Part shown: positions 34,794 through 42,735 of the stretch, piece by piece
Position numbering within the stretch: the stretch's first letter is position 1
How the letters are laid out: every line of letters begins with the position of its first letter
From: Bacteroidales bacterium
Lineage (GTDB): Bacteria > Bacteroidota > Bacteroidia > Bacteroidales > UBA932
DNA length: 63,755 nt
Assembly: GCA_017471965.1 (NCBI GenBank)
Contig: JAFURF010000052.1
Coordinates: 1 to 63,755, forward strand
Direction: 5' to 3'
Notes under the pieces: model-generated
Seen by the model: only the letters and a program-made list of their open reading frames with translations
What the model was told of the DNA's origin: nothing
Database searches by the model: none
Translations under genes and position numbers: made by a program

Positions 34794-35735
34794 CTATCTC
34801 ATTTCAGTGTAAGGGATCTCGTCCTTGTCACCGTAGTTAAGGTTCTCGCCGCCCATTCCCCAGATGAACATGTAGTTGCTGGTTCCTGCCGCAGCATGTA
34901 TTGACCACTCAGGAGAAGTGATGGCCTGCTCGTTCTGCATCCAAACGAGGCGCTGCTGCTTCGGCTCGCCCATGAGGTGACAGATGGCATTGCCAGTGGT
35001 CACATTGAAATAGAAGTATGCCTCCATACGGCGTGTGTGGGTATGTGCAGGCATCGTGTTCCATACAGAACCCGGAAGAAGTTCGGTCAGACCCATCTGA
35101 AGTTGGTTTGTGCCACCACCCTTCACCTTGCCGAGGACTGAACTGACGATCAACTGGTTGACGATACGGTCATTGCTGTCCTCCATCTTTCCGTAATGGT
35201 CAGACTGAGCGATGGCGTATTTCTTTGGATCAGCGTTCTTGTCTGTAGTGATGAGTTGGGTGACATACTCCTTGTATGCCGGAGTAGAGTTGATGTAGAA
35301 CTTTGCAGGATTTGCAGGATCCACGCTTCTGAAAGTCACTTCCTTCTTGCCGCAGCCTACATAAAGGCCTTCCTTGAAGATCATATTATACTCCTTGCCG
35401 TCAACAGTAACGACGCCAGGGCCTCCTACATTGATCACACCGAGTTCACGTCTGTCGAGGAAATGCTCTGCCTTCAGTTCGTCGAATGTCTCAAGAACAA
35501 GAGTCTTGCTGACAGGCATCACGCCGCCGTAGATCAGACGGTCGTAGAGGGTGTAAGTAAGATTGATTTCGTCCGGAGCCATTACCTTCTCCATAAGGAA
35601 GGCACTGCGGAGACGTTCTGTGTCATAATGCTTTACATCGTCCGGATGGCATGCTGTCTGGACCTTGTAGTTCAATTGTGCGTTTGCTGTCATAGTCATA
35701 AGAGCCATAACTGTTAAAAATGCTATTCTTTTCAT
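34794..35735 (-). CDS. kduI: 5-dehydro-4-deoxy-D-glucuronate isomerase with a signal peptide
   Basis: 313 residues. The body from residue ~22 is a full-length KduI ([29 protein letters not shown]; metal-binding [15 protein letters not shown] with later His in WSIHAAAG). It interconverts 5-keto-4-deoxyuronate and 2,5-diketo-3-deoxygluconate. Unusually, residues 1-20 ([20 protein letters not shown]) are a textbook signal peptide, placing this normally cytoplasmic step in the periplasm. There is no alternative ATG before the domain. It sits between the transporter gene and eda. Confidence 0.92.
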   Translation of the reverse strand: MKRIAFLTVMALMTMTANAQLNYKVQTACHPDDVKHYDTERLRSAFLMEKVMAPDEINLTYTLYDRLIYGGVMPVSKTLVLETFDELKAEHFLDRRELGVINVGGPGVVTVDGKEYNMIFKEGLYVGCGKKEVTFRSVDPANPAKFYINSTPAYKEYVTQLITTDKNADPKKYAIAQSDHYGKMEDSNDRIVNQLIVSSVLGKVKGGGTNQLQMGLTELLPGSVWNTMPAHTHTRRMEAYFYFNVTTGNAICHLMGEPKQQRLVWMQNEQAITSPEWSIHAAAGTSNYMFIWGMGGENLNYGDKDEIPYTEMR

Positions 35736-35747
35736 AATATGTTTCTG

Positions 35748-37163
35748 TTATTTGTTTTCTGTATTTTCCGTTTCCTGAGCGGCAGCCTTCTGGTACCTGA
35801 GGATGGCGCGACGGTTAAGGAACATGAGGAACATTGTCACCAACACAAGCACAGTCACTCCTATCCATTTGCATGAATATGTAAGATGGAAGATGACCCA
35901 TGCCAGAGGATTGGATGCGAAGTCAAGAGAACCGCCTTCGAAGCCTGCAGGAATGGCCACTGCAGCATCTCCTGTCTTGGCAAACACGTCCTGTGCTGCC
36001 TGAGTGAAGAACGGTGCGAGGTCGGTCACGAAATACAATCCGATAAGGATGACTACAAGTCCCACGATGAAGGTCTTCACCACGTTACCCTTTGTAATAG
36101 GAAGCACGAGAGGAAATATGTAGAACATTCCGGCAAGAGAAGCAAGAGGAAGGAACTCGTTACCTGGCAATACAACTGCAAGTACCAGTGTCACAGGGAT
36201 AAGCAGAAGAGATACTACCAAGGTAGTAGGATGTCCGATCACCAGAGCCGGGCTCATACCTATGTTGAGGCCCTTTGCGCCCTTGAACTTCCTGTTTATA
36301 AGGCCACGTGTAGCCTCTGAAATAGGCTTGAGGCCTTCGATGAAGAGGGATGTTATGCGAGGGATAAGTTCCATTACCGCACCCATCTTGATGCCGACTC
36401 CAAGGATATAAGGAATCTTCTCGACAACTTCCTTCCAGGATTCGCAAGAAAGGGCTCCTATCAGGATTCCCACAAGGATTCCAAGGAAGAGAGGCTCTCC
36501 GAGAAGGCCGAACTTCTTCTTCATTCCTTCTGCATCGATATCCAACTTGCTGAATCCAGGTATCTTGTCCAGACCTTTGTTGATGATCTCGGCAAAAGGC
36601 ACAAAACCCTGGCAGAAAGGCTGAGGAATGGAGATTCCTTCCATTCCGTCATAGTATTTCTGGAATCTGTCCGCTGTATAGTCTGCAAGAATCAGGGTGA
36701 CGATATAGCATATCACGGCAGCGAAGAATCCCCACCAGATGTTGTCTGATGCGAAATAGACGATAGCGCCGATGAATGCGAAATGCCAGTAGTTCCAAAG
36801 GTCTATGTTCACTGTCCTTGTCGTCTTGGTCACCAGCATAAGGATATTCACCCCAAGACATACAGGAATGATGAACGCACCCACAGATGTGTTGTATGCA
36901 ACAGATGCGGCAGCAGGCCATCCCATGTCGAAGACCTTCAACTGAAGACCATATATCTCGACTACCTTTGTCAATGCAGGCCCCAAGGTGCTCGTCAGAA
37001 GGGATGTCACAACTGAAAGGCCGACAAATCCGACACCTACAAGAAGACCGCTCTTGAGGGCCTTGCTGAACTTGACTCCGATGCATACGCCGAGAATCGT
37101 GAAGATTATCGGCATCATGACTGCGGCGCCAAGCCCGATTATATAACTGAATACCTGTTCCAT
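35748..37163 (-). CDS. PTS IIC-like (galactitol family) transporter in uronate operon
   Basis: 471 residues from the ATG at 37163 (MEQVFSYIIGLGAAVMMP), one base after the kduD stop; the longer frame from 37220 runs into kduD and is not used. At least ten membrane helices; motifs SVAYNTSVGAFIIPVCLG, IWWGFFAA and MGAVMELIPRITSLFIEGL fit the GatC-type IIC family. No EI, HPr, IIA or IIB gene is nearby, and Bacteroidota generally lack a sugar PTS, so it probably works as a secondary carrier for a uronate or 2,5-diketo-3-deoxygluconate-like intermediate. Confidence 0.85.
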   Translation of the reverse strand: MEQVFSYIIGLGAAVMMPIIFTILGVCIGVKFSKALKSGLLVGVGFVGLSVVTSLLTSTLGPALTKVVEIYGLQLKVFDMGWPAAASVAYNTSVGAFIIPVCLGVNILMLVTKTTRTVNIDLWNYWHFAFIGAIVYFASDNIWWGFFAAVICYIVTLILADYTADRFQKYYDGMEGISIPQPFCQGFVPFAEIINKGLDKIPGFSKLDIDAEGMKKKFGLLGEPLFLGILVGILIGALSCESWKEVVEKIPYILGVGIKMGAVMELIPRITSLFIEGLKPISEATRGLINRKFKGAKGLNIGMSPALVIGHPTTLVVSLLLIPVTLVLAVVLPGNEFLPLASLAGMFYIFPLVLPITKGNVVKTFIVGLVVILIGLYFVTDLAPFFTQAAQDVFAKTGDAAVAIPAGFEGGSLDFASNPLAWVIFHLTYSCKWIGVTVLVLVTMFLMFLNRRAILRYQKAAAQETENTENK

Positions 37164-37164
37164 A

Positions 37165-37959
37165 TTACTTAGGCTGTTTTCCGATGTATGCAAGGATTCC
37201 TCCGTCCACATAAAGGACATGTCCGTTCACGAAGTCGGATGCATTCGATGCAAGGAACACTACCGGTCCCATGAGGTCGTCCGGTGTACCCCAGCGCTCT
37301 GCAGGAGTCTTTGCAACGATGAATGAATCGAACGGATGTCTGCTTCCGTCTGCCTGACGCTCACGTAGAGGTGCTGTCTGCGGTGTAGCGATATAACCAG
37401 GGCCGATGCCGTTGCACTGGATGTTGTACTGTCCGTATTCCGATGCGATGTTTCTGGTAAGCATCTTCAGACCTCCCTTTGCGGCAGCATATGCAGACAC
37501 AGTCTCACGGCCGAGTTCGGACATCATGGAGCACACATTGATGATCTTTCCGGCCTTCTTCTCCATCATTCCCGGAAGGACTGCCTTCGCACATATATAA
37601 GGAGCCACGAGGTCGATGTCCACAACCTGACGGAACTCCTCCGCAGCCATCTCATGCATAGGGATACGCTTGATGATGCCGGCATTGTTCACAAGGATGT
37701 CGACTGGTCCCAGAGTCGCAGCGATATCGGCAACCATAGCCTTCACACCTTCTTCATCTGTGCAATCGCAGATATATCCCTTGGCATCGATGCCAAGTCT
37801 TGCATATTCTTCAAGAGCCTTGTCCATGTTTGACTGAGTACGGCAGTTGAACGCGATCTTTGCGCCGGCTTCAGCAAGGGCCTGTGCCATTGCAAAACCG
37901 ATTCCATAGGCTGCACCGGTAACGAGGGCGACCTTTCCTTCAAGTGAGAAATTTACCAT
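37165..37959 (-). CDS. kduD: 2-dehydro-3-deoxy-D-gluconate 5-dehydrogenase
   Basis: 264 residues of the classical SDR family: cofactor loop TGAAYGIG (14-21), NNAG (91-94), and catalytic Ser144, Tyr157 and Lys161 (SAYAAAKGG). It reduces 2,5-diketo-3-deoxygluconate to KDG with NAD(P)H. It is the first gene of the operon kduD, IIC, kduI, eda, with promoter at 38002-38032 and a palindrome just upstream of it. Confidence 0.93.
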   Translation of the reverse strand: MVNFSLEGKVALVTGAAYGIGFAMAQALAEAGAKIAFNCRTQSNMDKALEEYARLGIDAKGYICDCTDEEGVKAMVADIAATLGPVDILVNNAGIIKRIPMHEMAAEEFRQVVDIDLVAPYICAKAVLPGMMEKKAGKIINVCSMMSELGRETVSAYAAAKGGLKMLTRNIASEYGQYNIQCNGIGPGYIATPQTAPLRERQADGSRHPFDSFIVAKTPAERWGTPDDLMGPVVFLASNASDFVNGHVLYVDGGILAYIGKQPK

Positions 37960-38001
37960 AATCTATTATCTGTTTTTAGTTGTTACAATTACATGATTAT
38001 G

Positions 38002-38032
38002 CAAAGTTAATAGAAAAACAGAAAAGAGAAAA
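38002..38032 (-). promoter_or_regulatory. Promoter of the kdu operon
   Basis: On the minus strand TTTT (38029-38032), a 19-base spacer and TAACTTTG (38002-38009), 43 bases before the kduD ATG. Confidence 0.65.
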
Positions 38033-38033
38033 T

Positions 38034-38057
38034 ATTTCCGTTACCGATAACGGAAAT
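38034..38057. promoter_or_regulatory. 24-bp palindromic operator upstream of kduD
   Basis: Arms ATTTCCGTTA and TAACGGAAAT are perfect inverted repeats around CCGA, with a central CG as in LacI-family operators. It abuts the -33 box of the kdu promoter (2 bases away), fitting either an activator or a repressor that blocks polymerase. The regulator is not encoded next to the operon here. Confidence 0.75.
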
Positions 38058-38100
38058 GTGACAGACTGACGGCATAAATGTTACTGAAGGGCATATATGA

Positions 38101-38200
38101 ATAAAGACATCGGCTGATATTATAGAGGACATGCCACCCCCGGCCAGGGGGTGCCTGCGAAGCAGGCGGGGGTCCTCGGTATATCAGCCGATGTCTTTAT
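38101..38200 (-). repeat. Nested hairpin with conserved GC-rich core, copy 2
   Basis: Perfect 20-bp arms (38101-38120 and 38181-38200). Read on the minus strand the interior is ACC, GAGGAC, CCCC, hairpin GCCTGC-TTC-GCAGGC, hairpin ACCCCCTGGCCGGGGGT, GGCAT, GTCCTC, TATA: the same plan as 3492-3600, with identical single-stranded parts and altered but still paired helices. It lies 12 bases after the nfnB stop and upstream of the kdu control region. Confidence 0.9.
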
Positions 38201-38211
38201 CGTATGTATGG

Positions 38212-39597
38212 TCAGAGTGTCTGAACGTACTCGTGGATTGCCGCAGCAGCCTTTCGTCCTGCACCCATGGCAAGGATGACGGTCGCTGCACCTGTCACGG
38301 CATCTCCGCCGGCAAAGACTCCCTTGCGTGTAGTGGCACCGTTCTCATCTGCGACGAGACATCCGCGACGATTGGTTTCAAGACCGTCCGTAGTCCTGGC
38401 GATCAGAGGGTTTGGAGATGTTCCGAGGGACATGATGACTGTCTCTGTCTCGATCTCGAACTCCGACCCGGGAACTGCTACAGGGCTGCGGCGTCCGCTT
38501 TCATCCGGCTCACCGAGTTCCATCCTGATGCATTTAACGGCGCGGACCCAGCCTTTCTCGTCTCCAAGGATCTCCACAGGATTGGTCAGCATTGCGAACT
38601 CGATTCCCTCTTCCTTTGCATGATGCACTTCCTCACGGCGTGCAGGAAGTTCGGTCTCGGTACGACGGTATACAATAGTGGTCCCGGCTCCAAGTCTCAA
38701 AGCAGTCCTGGCTGCGTCCATGGCAACATTTCCGCCTCCAACGACAACCACCTTCTTACCGGCATGGATCGGAGTCTTGTAATCGTCCCTGTATGCCTTC
38801 ATAAGGTTGTTTCTTGTAAGGAACTCATTTGCAGAGAATACTCCGTTCAGGTTCTCGCCAGGGATTCCCATGAACTTAGGAAGTCCTGCACCTGACCCTA
38901 CGAATACGGCAGCGAATCCTTCCTCATCAAGAAGAGAATCGATGGTAACCGTCCTTCCGGCAATCACATTCGTCTCGATCTTCACGCCCAGAGCCTTTAC
39001 AGACTCTATCTCCGCTGCCACAACCTTGTCCTTCGGCAGACGGAACTCCGGAATACCATACTCCAGCACTCCTCCCGGACGGTGAAGCGCCTCGAAGATT
39101 GTCACTGCATATCCTAGTTTAGCAAGGTCTGAAGCGCAGGCAAGACCTGCAGGGCCGCTGCCGATGACTGCCACCTTATGACCGTTTGCAGGAGCCACGA
39201 CAGGCTTCACTCCACCATTCTCACGGCTCCAGTCCGCAACGAAACGCTCGAGTTTTCCGATTGCCACAGGCTCGCTCTTGATGCCAAGGATACAACTTCC
39301 CTCGCACTGCGTCTCCTGCGGGCAGACACGTCCGCAGATGGCTGGAAGGGATGAATCCTCCGCTATCACTGATGCAGCACCGGCAAAGTCGCCGGCTGCC
39401 ACCTGCGCGATGAACTGAGGGATCTTCACACTTACCGGACATGCCGCAACACATCTCGGGTTCTTGCAGTTGAGACATCTTGATGCCTCAAGCTGAGCCT
39501 CTTCCACATTATATCCGTAACATACTTCCTCGAAGTTGGTCGCACGTACTTTCGGGTCCTGTTCTCTGACAGGAACTCTTGGAATCCTGTTTGCCAT
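38212..39597 (-). CDS. nfnB: NfnB/GltA-type NADPH-binding flavoprotein subunit
   Basis: 461 residues of the glutamate synthase small-subunit-like family. N-terminal cysteine clusters (CLNCKNPRCVAACP, then CGRVCPQETQCEGSC) bind two [4Fe-4S] clusters; the FAD loop VIGSGPAGLACASDL and NADPH loop VVVGGGNVAMDAARTALRLGA follow. With NfnA it forms the NADH-dependent ferredoxin:NADP+ oxidoreductase, which bifurcates electrons between NADH/ferredoxin and NADPH. It overlaps the nfnA stop by one base. Automatic annotations often call it glutamate synthase, but no large subunit is nearby. Confidence 0.93.
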   Translation of the reverse strand: MANRIPRVPVREQDPKVRATNFEEVCYGYNVEEAQLEASRCLNCKNPRCVAACPVSVKIPQFIAQVAAGDFAGAASVIAEDSSLPAICGRVCPQETQCEGSCILGIKSEPVAIGKLERFVADWSRENGGVKPVVAPANGHKVAVIGSGPAGLACASDLAKLGYAVTIFEALHRPGGVLEYGIPEFRLPKDKVVAAEIESVKALGVKIETNVIAGRTVTIDSLLDEEGFAAVFVGSGAGLPKFMGIPGENLNGVFSANEFLTRNNLMKAYRDDYKTPIHAGKKVVVVGGGNVAMDAARTALRLGAGTTIVYRRTETELPARREEVHHAKEEGIEFAMLTNPVEILGDEKGWVRAVKCIRMELGEPDESGRRSPVAVPGSEFEIETETVIMSLGTSPNPLIARTTDGLETNRRGCLVADENGATTRKGVFAGGDAVTGAATVILAMGAGRKAAAAIHEYVQTL

Positions 39598-40460
39598 TAT
39601 CTGCCCCTCCCTATTCTACATTTATGATCTTCCATCGCCTCATTCTCCTCTGCCTTATACATGCCCTGACGGCGCATAGCTTCATCGAAGTCCACGTCAT
39701 AGCCGTTGAACTCCGGTCCCTCGACGCATGCAAACCTGGTCTTTCCTGCAACGGTTACACGGCAGGCACCGCACATTCCGGTGCCGTCCACCATAAGGGT
39801 ATTCAGACTCACGATCACAGGCAGATCCAGTTTCTTACATGTAAGGGTCGCGAACTTCATCATGATCATCGGGCCTATGGCAACTGCCTGGTCATAGACT
39901 TTCCCATCCTCAGTCACGAGTTTTTCGAGCATTGCCGTCACAAGGCCCTTGAATCCCGCAGAACCGTCATCAGTACAGAGATAAAGGTTGTCGCACACAG
40001 CCTCCATCTCTTCCTTGTAGATGACAAGGTCCTTGGTCTTGGCACCGATGATGACATCCACTGCGACTCCCCTTTCATGGAGCCACTTGACCTGCGGATA
40101 TACAGGAGCAGTTCCGACACCTCCGGCAATGAAGACATATCTCTTGCCAGAAAGATCTTCGGCAGACATCTCAGTAAAGTCCGAAGGAATGCCGAGAGGA
40201 CCGACCACGTCGGCAAAGGAATCGCCCTCATTGTATGAGCAGATTTCAGAGGTGGATGCGCCGATCTGCTGAGTGACTATGGTCACTGTACCGGCGTCCT
40301 TGTCATAATCACTGATGGTGAGAGGAATACGCTCTCCATGCTCTTCAGCCCTGATGATGAGGAACTGTCCCGGCTGTGCTGCAGACGCAAGACGCGGAGC
40401 CTCAACCTTCATCCTGCAGATGGTAGGCGTGAGCATGTCTTTAGATACGATCTTATACAT
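39597..40460 (-). CDS. nfnA: NfnA-type FAD/NAD-binding oxidoreductase subunit
   Basis: 287 residues. A ferredoxin-reductase-like FAD domain (1-100; GQFLIIRAEEHGERIPLTI), an NAD domain (VFIAGGVGTAPVYPQVKWL) and a C-terminal [2Fe-2S] cysteine motif (GTGMCGACRVTV...ACVEGPEFNG) match NfnA and the related dihydroorotate dehydrogenase electron-transfer subunits. Adjacent nfnB decides for NfnAB. CAAAGATA at 40498-40505 is the promoter -7 box. Confidence 0.93.
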   Translation of the reverse strand: MYKIVSKDMLTPTICRMKVEAPRLASAAQPGQFLIIRAEEHGERIPLTISDYDKDAGTVTIVTQQIGASTSEICSYNEGDSFADVVGPLGIPSDFTEMSAEDLSGKRYVFIAGGVGTAPVYPQVKWLHERGVAVDVIIGAKTKDLVIYKEEMEAVCDNLYLCTDDGSAGFKGLVTAMLEKLVTEDGKVYDQAVAIGPMIMMKFATLTCKKLDLPVIVSLNTLMVDGTGMCGACRVTVAGKTRFACVEGPEFNGYDVDFDEAMRRQGMYKAEENEAMEDHKCRIGRGR

Positions 40461-40497
40461 TATATGATTGATTAAGTTACTTTCGGATAAAACCTTA

Positions 40498-40531
40498 CAA
40501 AGATAGGTATAAATTCATAAAATAAGACAAA
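40498..40531 (-). promoter_or_regulatory. Candidate promoter for nfnAB
   Basis: On the minus strand TTTG (40528-40531), a 22-base spacer and TATCTTTG (40498-40505), 37 bases before the nfnA ATG. The spacer is slightly long. Confidence 0.55.
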
Positions 40532-40577
40532 ACATTTCATAAATGCACATGACCATATCAAGATAGCCATACAATCT

Positions 40578-42722
40578 TTACTCTACATGTATTTCAAGGG
40601 TCTTTCCCTGCTGGAGAAGGCTATGCTCGATGAAATAGCCGTCAATCTCCTTGCCGCCGTATGTTATATTCTTGATCTTGTGTCCATTACCACGTTTACG
40701 TATGGTGAACGGATTTCCATGGAGATCGAAAGTGACTTTATCGAACAACGGAACAGTGACTATATATTCAGGGTCAGCCGGCGAATAAGTATATAGACCT
40801 ATCGCATTAAGGACATACCATGATGACATTTCGCCGGCATCATCCATACCTGCATAGGCAAGGCGGTCTTCTCCCATGTCGTAGTAGTGGTCCATAAGCC
40901 GGTTAAGGACAAGTTGCGCCTTATCCTGCCTGCCGATGAAGTAGTAGGTGTACGGTATGCTGTGACCTGGCTGGTTGCCATGACAATAATTGCCGATGAA
41001 ACCGGTCATATTGTGCACTTCATAACCGCGCCATGGCTCGGTGAAGAGCGAATCCAGTTTGGCTTCTACTGCAGCATGGTCAGGATAGAGGGCAATCATG
41101 CCTTCCGGATCATGCGGTGCGAAGAAAAGGGCGTTCCAGGCATTGGCCTCGCGGTACATATGCTGGAAGTAAGGATAGTAAGGATCGAATTCCTTTACCC
41201 ATGAGCCATCGTCTATCCTTCCGCGCCAGAAGCCTGTAGAAGGGTCAAAGAGGTTCCTGTAGTTCTGCGAATGTTCCATCATGAGGTCATAGTTTGCCTC
41301 ATCACCCAATTCCTTCGCCACGAGCGCTACAGCATAATCGTCATAGGCATACTCCACGGTCTTGGTCACACCGGCCTTATACTCATCCCATGTCGGTACA
41401 TTCGTGGTATCCTTCTCCGATATCCATCCGCGTTCAAGATATTCATCAAGATAAAGACGGCCGCGACGGCCAGGTACGGTGGCATTCTTGAGAATGAGTC
41501 TGTAGGCACGTTCCAGGTCAAAATCCTGAATGCCACGGAGCCATGTGCCGGAAATGAAGGTGGATGCATGATCGCCATGGAAGAAGGTCGGCATGTAGCC
41601 GCCACGCTTTTCGCCCTTGTCAGTGATGGACTTGATGACATCTACGGTAACATCAGGTGAGATCATTCCAAGAAGAATGAGTTTGTTGCGGTAGTCATCC
41701 CAGAAAGAAGGATCCGTGTAATAATGGAAGCCATTATTGACCACATTGCCACGCACATCCGTATAGTCACCATTGACATCGCTGCGCAGAGCCGGCCACT
41801 TGAACGAATGATAGAGGCATGAATAGAACAGGCCTTTCTCACGTTCTGTACCGCCTTTGACACGGATCTTGGAAAGCAGGTCTTCCCATGTCGCATCAGC
41901 CTCATCTGTCACCTGAGCGAAGGTCTTGTCAAGCATCTCTGCCTCTAGATTCATCCTGGCATTCTCTACGCTCACAAACGAGAAACCGATCTTCAGTTCC
42001 AAAGGCCGGTCACCCTTGCTGTCTATGAAGTCAACCACGGCCACTTCGTGAGCGCTGTCCTTGACCATGGACACCTTGTCCACCGGATAATTAGATACTG
42101 CATAGAAATATATCTTTCCCTCGCCCCATTGACAGCCTGTAAAGGTATTGGCGTCATGCTTCTCTATATTCCATTCGCGTACATGATTGTTGGAGCGCCT
42201 TATGTCGACCAGCAGAGATTTGTCATCATCAGCATTGAAAGTATACTTGTGATAGGCACAGCGCAAAGTGGATGTAAGTTCGGCATTGATGCCATAGCGT
42301 TCCAGAAACACCTGATAGTATCCCGGACGTGCAGACTCGTTGCTATGGCTGAAACCGGAACAGAAATCACTTGGAGTGAACTCGCCAGTAACCGGAAGCA
42401 TCGGTACATGCAGCAGGTTCCAGTGTCCTTTGTTGGTATGCGAGAATCCATAGATGACGGTATCCTCGTATTGATATCCGGCTCCGCTACGGAACTGTGT
42501 GACAGGGCTCAACTGCACCATGGCATTCGGAAGCGTAGCACCGGGATAAGTCTCGGCTCCCCAGGTGCGGGTCTCCCAGGTACGTTCATAACCCAGGTCT
42601 TCTTTTTCCCATAGCGTTGCCGTGCCTAAGAAAGGATTGGCATAGTCAGTCAGTTTTTTCTCTCCCTGGCTGCAACTTATCATGACAGTTGCAAGGAGAA
42701 GCAGAAAGTTTATCCTTTTCAT
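40578..42722 (-). CDS. GH92 family alpha-mannosidase lipoprotein with altered catalytic motif
   Basis: 714 residues from the ATG at 42722; the signal MKRINFLLLLATVMISCSQ ends at a lipobox cysteine, giving a membrane-anchored enzyme. GH92 hallmarks: the N-terminal sandwich (TYPGATLPNAMVQLSP), then the catalytic barrel with GDHASTF and GMDDAGEMSSWYV (Asp627/Asp628, general-base region). The motif that normally reads GNEP is GNQP here (Gln584), removing the usual general acid. A Glu-to-Gln change at this site is known from GH92 enzymes that cleave mannose-1-phospho-6-mannose. It follows the GH2 gene by 13 bases. Confidence 0.9.
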   Translation of the reverse strand: MKRINFLLLLATVMISCSQGEKKLTDYANPFLGTATLWEKEDLGYERTWETRTWGAETYPGATLPNAMVQLSPVTQFRSGAGYQYEDTVIYGFSHTNKGHWNLLHVPMLPVTGEFTPSDFCSGFSHSNESARPGYYQVFLERYGINAELTSTLRCAYHKYTFNADDDKSLLVDIRRSNNHVREWNIEKHDANTFTGCQWGEGKIYFYAVSNYPVDKVSMVKDSAHEVAVVDFIDSKGDRPLELKIGFSFVSVENARMNLEAEMLDKTFAQVTDEADATWEDLLSKIRVKGGTEREKGLFYSCLYHSFKWPALRSDVNGDYTDVRGNVVNNGFHYYTDPSFWDDYRNKLILLGMISPDVTVDVIKSITDKGEKRGGYMPTFFHGDHASTFISGTWLRGIQDFDLERAYRLILKNATVPGRRGRLYLDEYLERGWISEKDTTNVPTWDEYKAGVTKTVEYAYDDYAVALVAKELGDEANYDLMMEHSQNYRNLFDPSTGFWRGRIDDGSWVKEFDPYYPYFQHMYREANAWNALFFAPHDPEGMIALYPDHAAVEAKLDSLFTEPWRGYEVHNMTGFIGNYCHGNQPGHSIPYTYYFIGRQDKAQLVLNRLMDHYYDMGEDRLAYAGMDDAGEMSSWYVLNAIGLYTYSPADPEYIVTVPLFDKVTFDLHGNPFTIRKRGNGHKIKNITYGGKEIDGYFIEHSLLQQGKTLEIHVE

Positions 42723-42735
42723 AACAATAATGTCC

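Noticed and set aside
38131-38895. Long plus-strand frame starting in the second nested hairpin and running antisense into nfnB
   Set aside because: Its start is inside the structured repeat, and the similar start near copy 1 merely reflects the shared repeat core. The rest is antisense to a well-defined enzyme gene.
38212-39597. Glutamate synthase small subunit
   Set aside because: The adjacent NfnA-type gene and absence of a large glutamate synthase subunit favour NfnB.
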